Assembly: GCA_021108035.1 (NCBI GenBank)
Contig: JAIORQ010000007.1
Coordinates: forward strand, 1-53,381
Reading direction: 5' to 3'
Origin: Bacteroidales bacterium
GTDB lineage: Bacteria; Bacteroidota; Bacteroidia; Bacteroidales; JAADGE01
DNA: 53,381 nt
Shown: positions 18,869-25,761 of the stretch, piece after piece
Position numbering within the stretch: position 1 is the stretch's first letter
Layout: the number at the start of each line of letters is the position of its first letter
The notes under the pieces: model-generated
The model's database searches: none
Seen by the model: only the letters and a program-made list of their open reading frames with translations
What the model was told of the DNA's origin: nothing
Translations under genes and position numbers: made by a program

Positions 18869-20218
18869 ATGATAAAAAAAGTAAAATTAGTATTAGCTGT
18901 TTTGTTAATAAATGCCTTTGCATTTTCACAAAGCAATTCAATTGATGAGATTGTTGCAATAGTAGGGCAAAAGATTATTTTAAAATCAGATGTAGAGACT
19001 CAAATGCTGCAATATAAATCGAGAGGGGAAACCTTTTCCGGAAATTTGAGATGTCATGTTTTTGAAGAATTATTATATCAAGCCTTGTTAGTTAATCAAG
19101 CAAAAGTTGACAGTATTGAGGTTTCTGATATTCAAGTAGAGGGAGAATTAGACAGAAGGATGATGATATTTGAAGAGCAAATGGGGGGAAGAGCTGAAAT
19201 GGAAGACTATTTTAATAAGCCTTACAGCGAAATTAAAAATTATTTCAGAGATATTGTTCAAGATCAAATGATGTCTCAACAAATGCAATCTCAGATTACG
19301 CAAGATATTAGAGTTACTCCTGAGGAAGTAAAAAAGTTTTATAAAGGAATTCCGAAAGACAGTTTGCCCTTGGTTGAATCTGAAATTGAAATAGCACAAG
19401 TTGTAATTCATCCGAAAATTAAAGATAAGCAAATTGAAAAATTAAAAGAAACACTACAAGAATATATTGACAGAGTTAATAAGGGCGAAGATTTTTCTTT
19501 TCTGGCAAGTTTATATTCTGATGATGTTGCTTCCGCCGAAAATGACGGTGATCTTGGTTGGGTAAGAAGAGGAGACCTCGTATCTGAATTTGCTGCTGCA
19601 GCTTTTGAATTAGAGAAAGAAGGTGAATTATCAGGAATTATAAAAACAGAATTCGGGTATCATGTCATACAATTTATTGAACGTAAAGGAGAACGGATAC
19701 ACATCAGACACATTTTAAAGATACCAAAACCTTTGACTTCTGAAAAACGAAAAGCAAAATCAAGTCTTGACAGTATTGCCGATAATATCAGAAACGGAAA
19801 TATAAGTTTTGAAGAAGCAGCTTTAAGATATTCAACAGATGAAGATTCAAATAAAAGCGGTGGTATTTTAATAAATCCTTACACAGGAACTTCTGCTTTT
19901 GAGAGTAGTCAATTGGACCCTGCTACAAATTATATTTTAAAGCAAATGAAGATAGGAGAAGTTTCAAATCCTTTTGAAAGTTACAGTATGAAAGGAAAAC
20001 CTGAAATCAAAATCATTAAGTTAGTAAATAAGACAGAACCGCATATTGCAAGTTTTGAAACTGATTATCAATTAATAAGTGATATGGCAAAAGAGAAAAA
20101 GAAAGAAGAAATTGTCAGTAAATGGATACAAAAGAGCCAAAAGTCAACTTACTTTATGATTGATGTTGAATATCACGATTGCAAATTTAAATATAAAGGA
20201 TGGCTGTCTGTTCAATAA
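18869..20218 (+). CDS. SurA-like periplasmic chaperone / peptidyl-prolyl isomerase
   Basis: The signal peptide MIKKVKL...AFAFSQ is followed by the SurA_N module opening with IDEIVAIVGQKIILKSDVE, which is diagnostic. It then has two parvulin domains: EIEIAQVVIHP...GYHVIQFIERKG (about 168-272) and ERIHIRHILKIP...KPEIKIIKLVNK (about 273-390). SurA escorts outer-membrane proteins through the periplasm. The 449-residue length is normal for two-domain SurA. It is third in the folding-factor operon and 9 bp after its neighbour. Confidence 0.9.
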   Translation: MIKKVKLVLAVLLINAFAFSQSNSIDEIVAIVGQKIILKSDVETQMLQYKSRGETFSGNLRCHVFEELLYQALLVNQAKVDSIEVSDIQVEGELDRRMMIFEEQMGGRAEMEDYFNKPYSEIKNYFRDIVQDQMMSQQMQSQITQDIRVTPEEVKKFYKGIPKDSLPLVESEIEIAQVVIHPKIKDKQIEKLKETLQEYIDRVNKGEDFSFLASLYSDDVASAENDGDLGWVRRGDLVSEFAAAAFELEKEGELSGIIKTEFGYHVIQFIERKGERIHIRHILKIPKPLTSEKRKAKSSLDSIADNIRNGNISFEEAALRYSTDEDSNKSGGILINPYTGTSAFESSQLDPATNYILKQMKIGEVSNPFESYSMKGKPEIKIIKLVNKTEPHIASFETDYQLISDMAKEKKKEEIVSKWIQKSQKSTYFMIDVEYHDCKFKYKGWLSVQ

Positions 20219-20237
20219 GTATTTTTTAAATTTTTTG

Positions 20238-20245
20238 TATCTTTG
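20238..20245 (+). promoter_or_regulatory. -7 box TATCTTTG upstream of the Rpn remnant and metallopeptidase
   Basis: An exact TAnnTTTG lies 6 bp before the ATG of the remnant and 108 bp before the metallopeptidase start. The promoter of the decayed gene may now drive its neighbour. Confidence 0.4.
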
Positions 20246-20251
20246 AATAAA

Positions 20252-20357
20252 ATGACACAGATGCAGGAATTCAAAGAGAAATATATAAATCCGTCTACGG
20301 ATTATGGCTTTAAAAGAAAGAGAAGAAGAAATTGAGAAGCTGCAAATTAAGAGATGA
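20252..20357 (+). pseudogene. Remnant of an Rpn / PD-(D/E)XK nuclease family transposase
   Basis: From ATG 20252 the frame reads MTQMQEFKEKYINPSTDYGF, the well-known N-terminus of the Rpn/PD-(D/E)XK transposase family (KYINPxTDFGFK), then stops at 20333-20335. From 20307 another frame reads ALKEREEEIEKLQIKR and stops at 20355-20357, which matches the charged coiled C-terminal tail of the same family. The 250 or so central residues are missing, so this is an internal deletion that joined the two ends out of frame. The -7 box is still present. Its last bases overlap the next ATG as ATGA. Confidence 0.7.
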
Positions 20358-21091
20358 TTAAAGAGAATAAAAAATCAATAGCTATAATAGTTATTTTCAT
20401 ACTTTTGTTTTCGAGTATAGGAATATATTATAATAGGGCTCCCTATATCTTTGCTGGAAAATATACAAAAAAGATCGAACCTTTCATGATATATTCAGAA
20501 AATCCAATACCTGAAACTGCAGAAGCTTTTTTCTTAAATATTAGTAAATCCGAAATTTTCAAGAATAATTACTCTTACAATATTTTTCTAACTGCTGATA
20601 AAAACAATTATTGTGCTGTTGCACTTTATCATTATTATTCTTTCGGAATAACGAAACCGATTTCCGGCAACATTATAATAGCTCCGAGTGATATAAATAA
20701 AAATGAAGTAAGAAGAAACGGAAAAACAAATAAAATTACAGAGTTAAGCCATGTTATAATTCATGAATGTACACATAGGTATTTATTCGAAAAATACGGT
20801 TTGTTTAAAATGAAGATTACAAAAACTTGGAAAGAAGAAGGCTACTGTGAATATATTGCACAAGGCAGTTCTTTTGGGTTTTCAAAAGGACTAAATCTAT
20901 TTACGCAAGAAAAAGAAGATAAAAGCCATTCCTTTGATTATTTCAAATATCGCTTATATGTGCAATATTTAATCGACTATAAAAAATTAACATTTAATGA
21001 AATACTTGATAAAAGTTTTGATTTAGATGAACTTGAAGACGAAATTAGAACAAATATTAAAGACGGTTTGTATATTCCCCCAAAAAAATAA
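20354..21091 (+). CDS. Membrane-anchored HExxH metallopeptidase-like protein
   Basis: One N-terminal membrane helix (SIAIIVIFILLFSSIGIYY, about residues 8-26) is followed by an outer domain. The zinc motif HECTH (H137, E138, H141) is followed about 20 residues later by WKEEGYCEYIA, whose Glu is a plausible third ligand as in gluzincins. The family is not one I can name; it resembles the minimal peptidase-MA-like group. The start overlaps the stop of the decayed Rpn remnant (ATGA), so expression may depend on the remnant's promoter. It lies inside the guaB-ostA cluster, yet is set apart by long gaps on both sides; it looks like an insertion with the remnant. Confidence 0.65.
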   Translation: MIKENKKSIAIIVIFILLFSSIGIYYNRAPYIFAGKYTKKIEPFMIYSENPIPETAEAFFLNISKSEIFKNNYSYNIFLTADKNNYCAVALYHYYSFGITKPISGNIIIAPSDINKNEVRRNGKTNKITELSHVIIHECTHRYLFEKYGLFKMKITKTWKEEGYCEYIAQGSSFGFSKGLNLFTQEKEDKSHSFDYFKYRLYVQYLIDYKKLTFNEILDKSFDLDELEDEIRTNIKDGLYIPPKK

Positions 21092-21112
21092 AACAGGGGG
21101 TTTTATTATTTT
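21077..21112 (+). terminator. Probable terminator overlapping the metallopeptidase stop
   Basis: CCCCC (21077-21081) pairs with GGGGG (21096-21100) across a 14-nt A-rich loop containing the stop codon. TTTTATTATTTT follows. Confidence 0.5.
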
Positions 21113-21423
21113 CAATAATTCGAAAAACAATCTGAAAAATATAACAATCATAATTTCAGAACACAATATTTATATATTTCAGTTAATTACAACCACTTGT
21201 TAAATTTATTTATTTCTTATTCTAACGACACAAGTTACGAGTTGTAAGTTGCACATTTTGAGCGTCTTGCACCTTGTGTATTCAAAGCTTCAACAATTTG
21301 CTTTAACTGAACATGCAATTTAAAGTGTATATTTGTACAATTATTAAAGTATTAACTTCGTTATCTATCTTAATTTTAATATTTTTACAGCAATAAATTA
21401 GGAACTTATTTTTCAAAATTAGT
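21092..21423. other. Intergenic region before moxR
   Basis: No gene is seen in these 332 bp. At 21228-21279, ACACAAG and CTTGTGT form a 7-bp inverted repeat. Between them the sequence falls roughly into 7-bp steps (GTTACGA, GTTGTAA, GTTGCAC and so on), the look of a small dispersed intergenic repeat. The moxR promoter is probably at 21328-21335. Confidence 0.4.
21328..21335 (+). promoter_or_regulatory. -7 box TATATTTG before moxR
   Basis: An exact TAnnTTTG. A TTTG lies 27 bp further upstream (21297-21300), slightly far for a -33 box. The leader to the ATG would be about 85 nt. Confidence 0.4.
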
Positions 21424-22389
21424 ATGAATAACTTCAAAGATGATGTTGAAGCAGTAAATGCTTTAAAAACAACATATAACAATTTTTTTTCGGAAATAAA
21501 TAAAGTCATCTACGGACAAGACAATATAATAAAGGAAGTCTTGATTTCGATATTCAGTAACGGACATTGTTTATTGGTAGGTGTGCCGGGTTTAGCAAAG
21601 ACTCTCTTGGTTAATACTTTAGCAAAAGTATTAGGATTAGAGTACAAAAGAATTCAATTTACTCCGGATTTAATGCCTTCTGATATTATAGGAACAGAAA
21701 TACTGGACGAGAACAGGAAATTTAAGTTTTTAAAAGGTCCTTTATTTGCGAATATAATTTTGGCAGATGAGATAAACAGAACACCGCCGAAAACACAAGC
21801 TGCACTTCTTGAAGCTATGCAAGAAAGAGCTGTAACGACAGCAGGTACTAATTACGAATTAGGAAAACCCTTTTTTGTTCTCGCTACTCAAAACCCTATA
21901 GAGCAAGAAGGAACATATCCTTTACCTGAAGCACAACTTGACCGTTTTATGTTTAATATTTGGCTTGATTATCCGAAATTTGAAGATGAGATAATTATAG
22001 TTGAAAAAACAACAACTGATCTTTCCGTAAAGTTGGAAAATGTGATTTCTGCTGATGAAATTCTTTATTTTCAAAATTTGATAAGACGAATTCCGATAAA
22101 TGAAAATGTTTTGAAATATGCTGTTAATTTATCAGTTATTACAAGGCCGGGTACAAAGCATGCCCATGGAGTTGCCGGAAAATATCTTGAATGGGGAGCA
22201 GGGCCGAGAGCATCACAATATTTGGTAATCGGTGCAAAAGCTCATGCGGTTCTTTCAGGTAAATACTCTCCGGATATTGAAGATGTAAAAGCTGTTGCTC
22301 ACCCAATATTAAGGCATAGAATTATCAGAAATTATAAAGCAGAAGCCGAAGGGATTACAGCTGATAATATTATTGATCAATTATTATAA
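21424..22389 (+). CDS. MoxR-family AAA+ ATPase
   Basis: Walker A reads GVPGLAKT (about residues 55-62), Walker B reads ILADEINRTPPKTQAALLEAMQE, and sensor 1 lies in the segment FFVLATQNPIEQEGTYPLPEAQLDRFMF. The MoxR C-terminal lid with GAGPRASQYLVIGAKAHA is present. MoxR ATPases act as chaperone-like factors that mature other proteins. The usual DUF58 and VWA partners are not adjacent. The protein ends at IIDQLL, whereas many MoxR proteins run on to a VPxP-type tail, so the last few residues may have been lost; the transposase module begins about 37 bp after the stop. Confidence 0.93.
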   Translation: MNNFKDDVEAVNALKTTYNNFFSEINKVIYGQDNIIKEVLISIFSNGHCLLVGVPGLAKTLLVNTLAKVLGLEYKRIQFTPDLMPSDIIGTEILDENRKFKFLKGPLFANIILADEINRTPPKTQAALLEAMQERAVTTAGTNYELGKPFFVLATQNPIEQEGTYPLPEAQLDRFMFNIWLDYPKFEDEIIIVEKTTTDLSVKLENVISADEILYFQNLIRRIPINENVLKYAVNLSVITRPGTKHAHGVAGKYLEWGAGPRASQYLVIGAKAHAVLSGKYSPDIEDVKAVAHPILRHRIIRNYKAEAEGITADNIIDQLL

Positions 22390-22425
22390 AATAATTTTTT
22401 TTGGATTATAAAAAGTTAATATTAA

Positions 22426-22487
22426 CCCACGACTTCAGTCGTGGGAGATTGATAATCAGCAAGATAATATTAACCGTTTTAACGGTT
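22426..22487. repeat. REP-like composite palindrome A
   Basis: Palindrome 1 is CCCACGACT-TC-AGTCGTGGG (22426-22445). A 26-nt spacer contains TGATAATCAGCAAGATA (22450-22466). Palindrome 2 is AACCGTT-TT-AACGGTT (22472-22487). It ends 13 bp before the transposase ATG. The 17-nt spacer core is repeated exactly in copy D at 53345-53361 (reverse strand). Confidence 0.85.
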
Positions 22488-22500
22488 TAAATCATATAAT

Positions 22501-22932
22501 ATGGCACATTCCAAAGTGAAAATATGGGTACATGGTATTTTAGGTGTGAAAAACCGAAAAAAATTAATTGAGAATAATATTGAAAATAAAATTCATAATA
22601 TTATAAAGAAGCAATTTATTGATATGGGTTGTTATGTAGAAGAAATTAACGGTACTACAGATCATGTTCATGTAATATTTTTGTTAAATCCCCAAAGAAC
22701 TGTAAGCGATATTTTTAAACAAGTTAAAGGTGCTGTATCACATGAAATTAATTCTACAAATTTAATAAAGGAAAAGTTTTCGTGGCAAGTTGGATACGGA
22801 GGTTTCTCTATCAGTGAATCAAAGGTTGAAGAAGCTAAAAATTATGTTCTGAAACAAAAACAACATCATAAAAAAATGACTTTTAAAGAAGAATATGATA
22901 AGTTTGTAGAACTTTATGGTTTGAAAACTTAA
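22501..22932 (+). mobile_element. tnpA: IS200/REP-associated tyrosine (Y1 HUH) transposase
   Basis: This is an intact 143-residue Y1 transposase. It has the HUH metal site HVH (residues 55-57, in a TTDHVHVIF segment), the catalytic Tyr at about 115 in NYVLKQKQHHKK, and a C-terminal TFKEEYDKFVELYG typical of the IS200-like family. Such enzymes cut and join single-stranded DNA at hairpins. There is no tnpB. It is flanked within 15 bp on the left and immediately on the right by matching composite palindromes (A on the left, B inverted and C on the right), which are the likely substrates. It lies between moxR and the ostA-like gene and interrupts that cluster without breaking a reading frame. Confidence 0.88.
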
Positions 22933-22935
22933 ATA

Positions 22936-22993
22936 AACCGTTAAAACGGTTTATCTTTTTATGTGATTTATTACCCACGATTAAAATCGTGGG
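22936..22993. repeat. REP-like composite palindrome B (inverted, variant arms)
   Basis: It lies in the opposite order to A: AACCGTT-AA-AACGGTT (22936-22951), a 22-nt spacer, then CCCACGATT-AA-AATCGTGGG (22974-22993). Relative to A, C and D, the ACT/AGT ends of the second stem are ATT/AAT, so both arms changed and pairing is kept. It begins 4 bp after the transposase stop. Confidence 0.85.
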
Positions 22994-23021
22994 TTAGTAT
23001 TAAAAAAGAGATGTATATTAA

Positions 23022-23080
23022 CCCACGACTTCAGTCGTGGGAGTATATACAAGAAATTAATCATAACCGTTTTAACGGTT
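23022..23080. repeat. REP-like composite palindrome C
   Basis: It has the same orientation as A: CCCACGACTTCAGTCGTGGG (23022-23041), a 23-nt spacer unrelated to that of A, and AACCGTTTTAACGGTT (23065-23080) running into TTTTAAT. It ends 12 bp before the ostA-like start. The last hairpin plus T-run could also act as a weak terminator. Confidence 0.85.
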
Positions 23081-23092
23081 TTTTAATAATAT

Positions 23093-24745
23093 ATGAAAAG
23101 AATATTTTTTTTCATACTATTTCTTATCTCAATTAATTTCAGTTTTTCACAAAAAAAGATTGATTTTGATTCAAAATTTTTATTTACTACCGAAGAACTC
23201 GGTCCGGATATAAAAGTATTAATTGACAGTGTTGTTTTTAAACACGAGAAATCTATAATGTATTGCGACAGTGCACTTTTCGATTATCCAAACAATTATT
23301 TTGATGCGTATGGTAATATTGAAATAATTAAACCGACAAAAGAAAATGATACTGTCTTTTTATATGGTGATACACTGCATTATTCAGGTAAATTAAAGTA
23401 TGCAAAGATCAGAAATAATGTTATTCTTGAAAAAGACAGCTTAACACTTTTTACTGACAGTTTGGATTATGATCTTGAAATGAACATAGCTTATTATTTT
23501 GATAACGGAATAACTATAAACGGAGAGGATACTCTAAAAAGTGTTTTCGGTTATTATTATGCCGATGATGATGAATTCTTTTTTAAAAAAGATGTTGAAG
23601 TTATTAATCCGAGATTTAAGATGTATTCAGATACATTAAAGCATGATACCGAAACAAAAGTTTCCTATTTTATGGGACCTACTGATATTATCAGTGATTC
23701 AAATTATATTTATTGTGAAAACGGATGGTATGATCATAACAGAGATATTTCTCAATTCAATGAAAACGCTTATCTGAAAAATAAAGAACAAATTCTAAAG
23801 GGGGACAGTTTATATTATAACAGAAATACAGGTATAGGCAAAGCATATAATAATGTTACATTTAAAGATAGTTTGCAAGATGTTTTACTTCTCGGTAATG
23901 ACGGATTTTATAATGAAAAAACAGGTTTTTCATTTATGACTGACAGTGCATTATTTATTCAAGTATCAGAAAAATCAGATTCTATGTTTATGCATGCTGA
24001 CACTCTGAGGTCATTTAAAGATTCAATTCTTGAAGATGAAAAATACAGAGTTTTCAGAATTATTCAAGCTTATAATCATGTGAAAACATATAAAGTTGAT
24101 TTTCAATCAAAATGCGATTCATTAGTTTATAGTTTAAAAGATTCAATTATTGAAATGTATATAAATCCGGTTTTATGGTCGGATTCTAATCAACTTTTTG
24201 CAGATTATATTTTAATACATACACATAAAAACGAAGTTGAAAGGGTAGATATGACAAATAATGCATTTATTATATCTCAATCTGATTCTGTTCGTTTTGA
24301 TCAAATATTCGGAAAAGATATGGTTGCCTATGTTGATGAACGAAAATTACAACAGATAGATGTAAATTCTGACGGAAAATCTGTTTATTTTATAAGAGAC
24401 GATAATAAAAGATTAATAGGAGTGAACTTTATCGAATGTACTGATATGGAGATTTATATGAAAGATAATAAAGTGGATAAAATATGGTTTTTTGAAGAAC
24501 CGAAAGGTAAGATTCATCCGCCTTTAACTTTAGATATTTCGAAAACTTTATTACCAAATTTTAGATGGGAAATAGATTACAGGCCTGAAAATAAAAATGA
24601 GATTTTTATATGGAAGAAAGAATCAGATACTTTTATTGATGAAAATAATAAAGATGAAGCATCAGAAGGTGATTCGGGGCATAATGAAGATGAAGCCTCT
24701 GAAAATAATACGCAACAAAATGAAGATGAGAATGATAAAAAATAA
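23093..24745 (+). CDS. OstA/LptA-like outer-membrane biogenesis protein
   Basis: The signal peptide MKRIFFFI..NFSFSQ is followed by a long all-beta region built of repeats typical of OstA-like LPS-transport folds: MYCDSALFDYPNNYFDAYGNIEI, LYGDTLHYSGKLKYAKIRNNV and later LKGDSLYYNRNTGIGKAYNNVTF. These fit the LptA/OstA-like jelly-roll fold that lines the LPS path across the periplasm. The C-terminal 40 residues are very acidic and low in complexity (DEASE..DEASE repeats). It is the last gene of the guaB-SurA-MoxR cluster and is preceded directly by REP-like element C. Function in lipopolysaccharide transport is inferred from the family. Confidence 0.82.
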   Translation: MKRIFFFILFLISINFSFSQKKIDFDSKFLFTTEELGPDIKVLIDSVVFKHEKSIMYCDSALFDYPNNYFDAYGNIEIIKPTKENDTVFLYGDTLHYSGKLKYAKIRNNVILEKDSLTLFTDSLDYDLEMNIAYYFDNGITINGEDTLKSVFGYYYADDDEFFFKKDVEVINPRFKMYSDTLKHDTETKVSYFMGPTDIISDSNYIYCENGWYDHNRDISQFNENAYLKNKEQILKGDSLYYNRNTGIGKAYNNVTFKDSLQDVLLLGNDGFYNEKTGFSFMTDSALFIQVSEKSDSMFMHADTLRSFKDSILEDEKYRVFRIIQAYNHVKTYKVDFQSKCDSLVYSLKDSIIEMYINPVLWSDSNQLFADYILIHTHKNEVERVDMTNNAFIISQSDSVRFDQIFGKDMVAYVDERKLQQIDVNSDGKSVYFIRDDNKRLIGVNFIECTDMEIYMKDNKVDKIWFFEEPKGKIHPPLTLDISKTLLPNFRWEIDYRPENKNEIFIWKKESDTFIDENNKDEASEGDSGHNEDEASENNTQQNEDENDKK

Positions 24746-24773
24746 AAAAGTGCGAATTACATCGCACTTTTTT
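24744..24773. terminator. Bidirectional terminator between ostA-like and DUF2795 genes
   Basis: AAAAAAGTGCGA - TTACA-type loop - TCGCACTTTTTT gives A and T runs on both sides, fitting convergent genes. Confidence 0.85.
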
Positions 24774-24774
24774 A

Positions 24775-24996
24775 TTAATATTCGTCTTCGTTAAAAAAGA
24801 AGTCGTCTTTACTTGGGTAGTCAGGCCATATGTCTTCAATGCTGTCGTAGCTTTCTCCTTCATCTTCTACTTCCTGAAGATTCTCTACAACTTCCAAAGG
24901 TGCCCCTGAACGAATTGCAAAGTCAATTAACTCTTCTTTAGTCGCAGGCCAAGGTGCATCCTCTAATTTAGATGCTAATTCCAGTGTCCAATACAT
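24775..24996 (-). CDS. DUF2795 small conserved protein
   Basis: This 73-residue acidic protein begins MYWTLELASKLEDAPWPATK and continues with EELIDFAIRSGAPLEVVENL, a segment I recognise as the DUF2795 family, strongly conserved across Bacteroidota. It ends in an acidic DEY tail. The function is unknown; it has no signal or membrane segment. It is convergent with the ostA-like gene across a shared terminator, with a -7 box at 25043-25050. Confidence 0.85.
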   Translation of the reverse strand: MYWTLELASKLEDAPWPATKEELIDFAIRSGAPLEVVENLQEVEDEGESYDSIEDIWPDYPSKDDFFFNEDEY

Positions 24997-25042
24997 TTTA
25001 AAGTTTATTTGGTTATAATTATCTTATTTTTTTTTAGGTTTG

Positions 25043-25050
25043 CAAATATA
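25043..25050 (-). promoter_or_regulatory. -7 box TATATTTG for the DUF2795 gene
   Basis: On the minus strand an exact TAnnTTTG lies 46 bp before the start codon. CAAA at 25066-25069 could be a -33 box, but its spacing of 15 is short. Confidence 0.4.
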
Positions 25051-25105
25051 TAAAAAATTCTAATACAAAAAATTTTTTTATAATTTGTGCAAAAGGCTTG
25101 TTCTT

Positions 25106-25645
25106 TCAGTATTTATAAGTTTTTTCTTCAATACCTGATTCAAAAGACAATGCTCTTGACAATACAAAAAAGTAATCAGACAACCGATTCAAATATTTAA
25201 TTAATAATACATCTACAGTTTCATTACTTGCAAGTTTTACAACTTCTCTTTCTGCTCTTCTGCAGATAGTTCTGCAAACATGACAATGTGCAGTTTCCTG
25301 ATTGCCTCCGGGAATAATAAATGATTTTACCGGTGGAAGATATTTATTTAATATATCAATCTTTTTCTCAATTGACAGTATATCTTCTTCTGTAATTTCA
25401 GGTATTTTTAGTTTTTGATTGCCTCTGATTGCCAACACAGAACCAATATGGAATAATTTATTTTGAATTTCAAACATATCTTTTTTATGGCTTTCTTTTA
25501 TATCATTTGATGCCAGTAAACCTATAAAGGAATTTAGTTCATCTGTTGATCCGTATGCCGTAATTCTGTCATTAAATTTACTTACCCTGCCCCCGTCTAA
25601 TAGAGATGTTTCTCCTTTATCACCGGTTTTAGTATAGATTTTCAT
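25106..25645 (-). CDS. PduO-type cob(I)alamin adenosyltransferase
   Basis: The N-terminus MKIYTKTGDKGETSLLDG is the classic ATP-binding loop of PduO-type enzymes, followed by RITAYGSTDELNSFIG. The C-terminal CRTICRRAEREVV and YLNRLSDYFFVLSR helices hold the active-site Arg and Asp. The enzyme transfers adenosyl from ATP to cobalamin, making coenzyme B12. An upstream in-frame ATG at 25684 also encodes MKIY, but the family starts at the second ATG (25645), giving 179 residues. No cobalamin riboswitch is seen. Confidence 0.92.
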   Translation of the reverse strand: MKIYTKTGDKGETSLLDGGRVSKFNDRITAYGSTDELNSFIGLLASNDIKESHKKDMFEIQNKLFHIGSVLAIRGNQKLKIPEITEEDILSIEKKIDILNKYLPPVKSFIIPGGNQETAHCHVCRTICRRAEREVVKLASNETVDVLLIKYLNRLSDYFFVLSRALSFESGIEEKTYKY

Positions 25646-25725
25646 TATAATAGTTATTTTGTTAAAGAGACTATAAATTTTCATATTAATAATGCAAGAT
25701 ACTGAATATTCTGTTGTTTTTATTG

Positions 25726-25733
25726 TATTTTTG
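25726..25733 (+). promoter_or_regulatory. -7 box TATTTTTG before the M23 peptidase gene
   Basis: An exact TAnnTTTG lies 28 bp before the ATG at 25762. Confidence 0.4.
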
Positions 25734-25761
25734 CCGAAATTTATTAAAATATTAAAAGCTT

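Noticed and set aside
22426-23080. Could the palindrome set be a CRISPR array
   Set aside because: Units are in mixed orientation, with spacers of 22-26 nt joining two different palindromes and no regular repeat-spacer array; no cas genes.
25646-25684. N-terminal extension of the cobalamin adenosyltransferase
   Set aside because: The family begins at the second MKIY (25645); the first MKIY at 25684 looks like a chance similarity.
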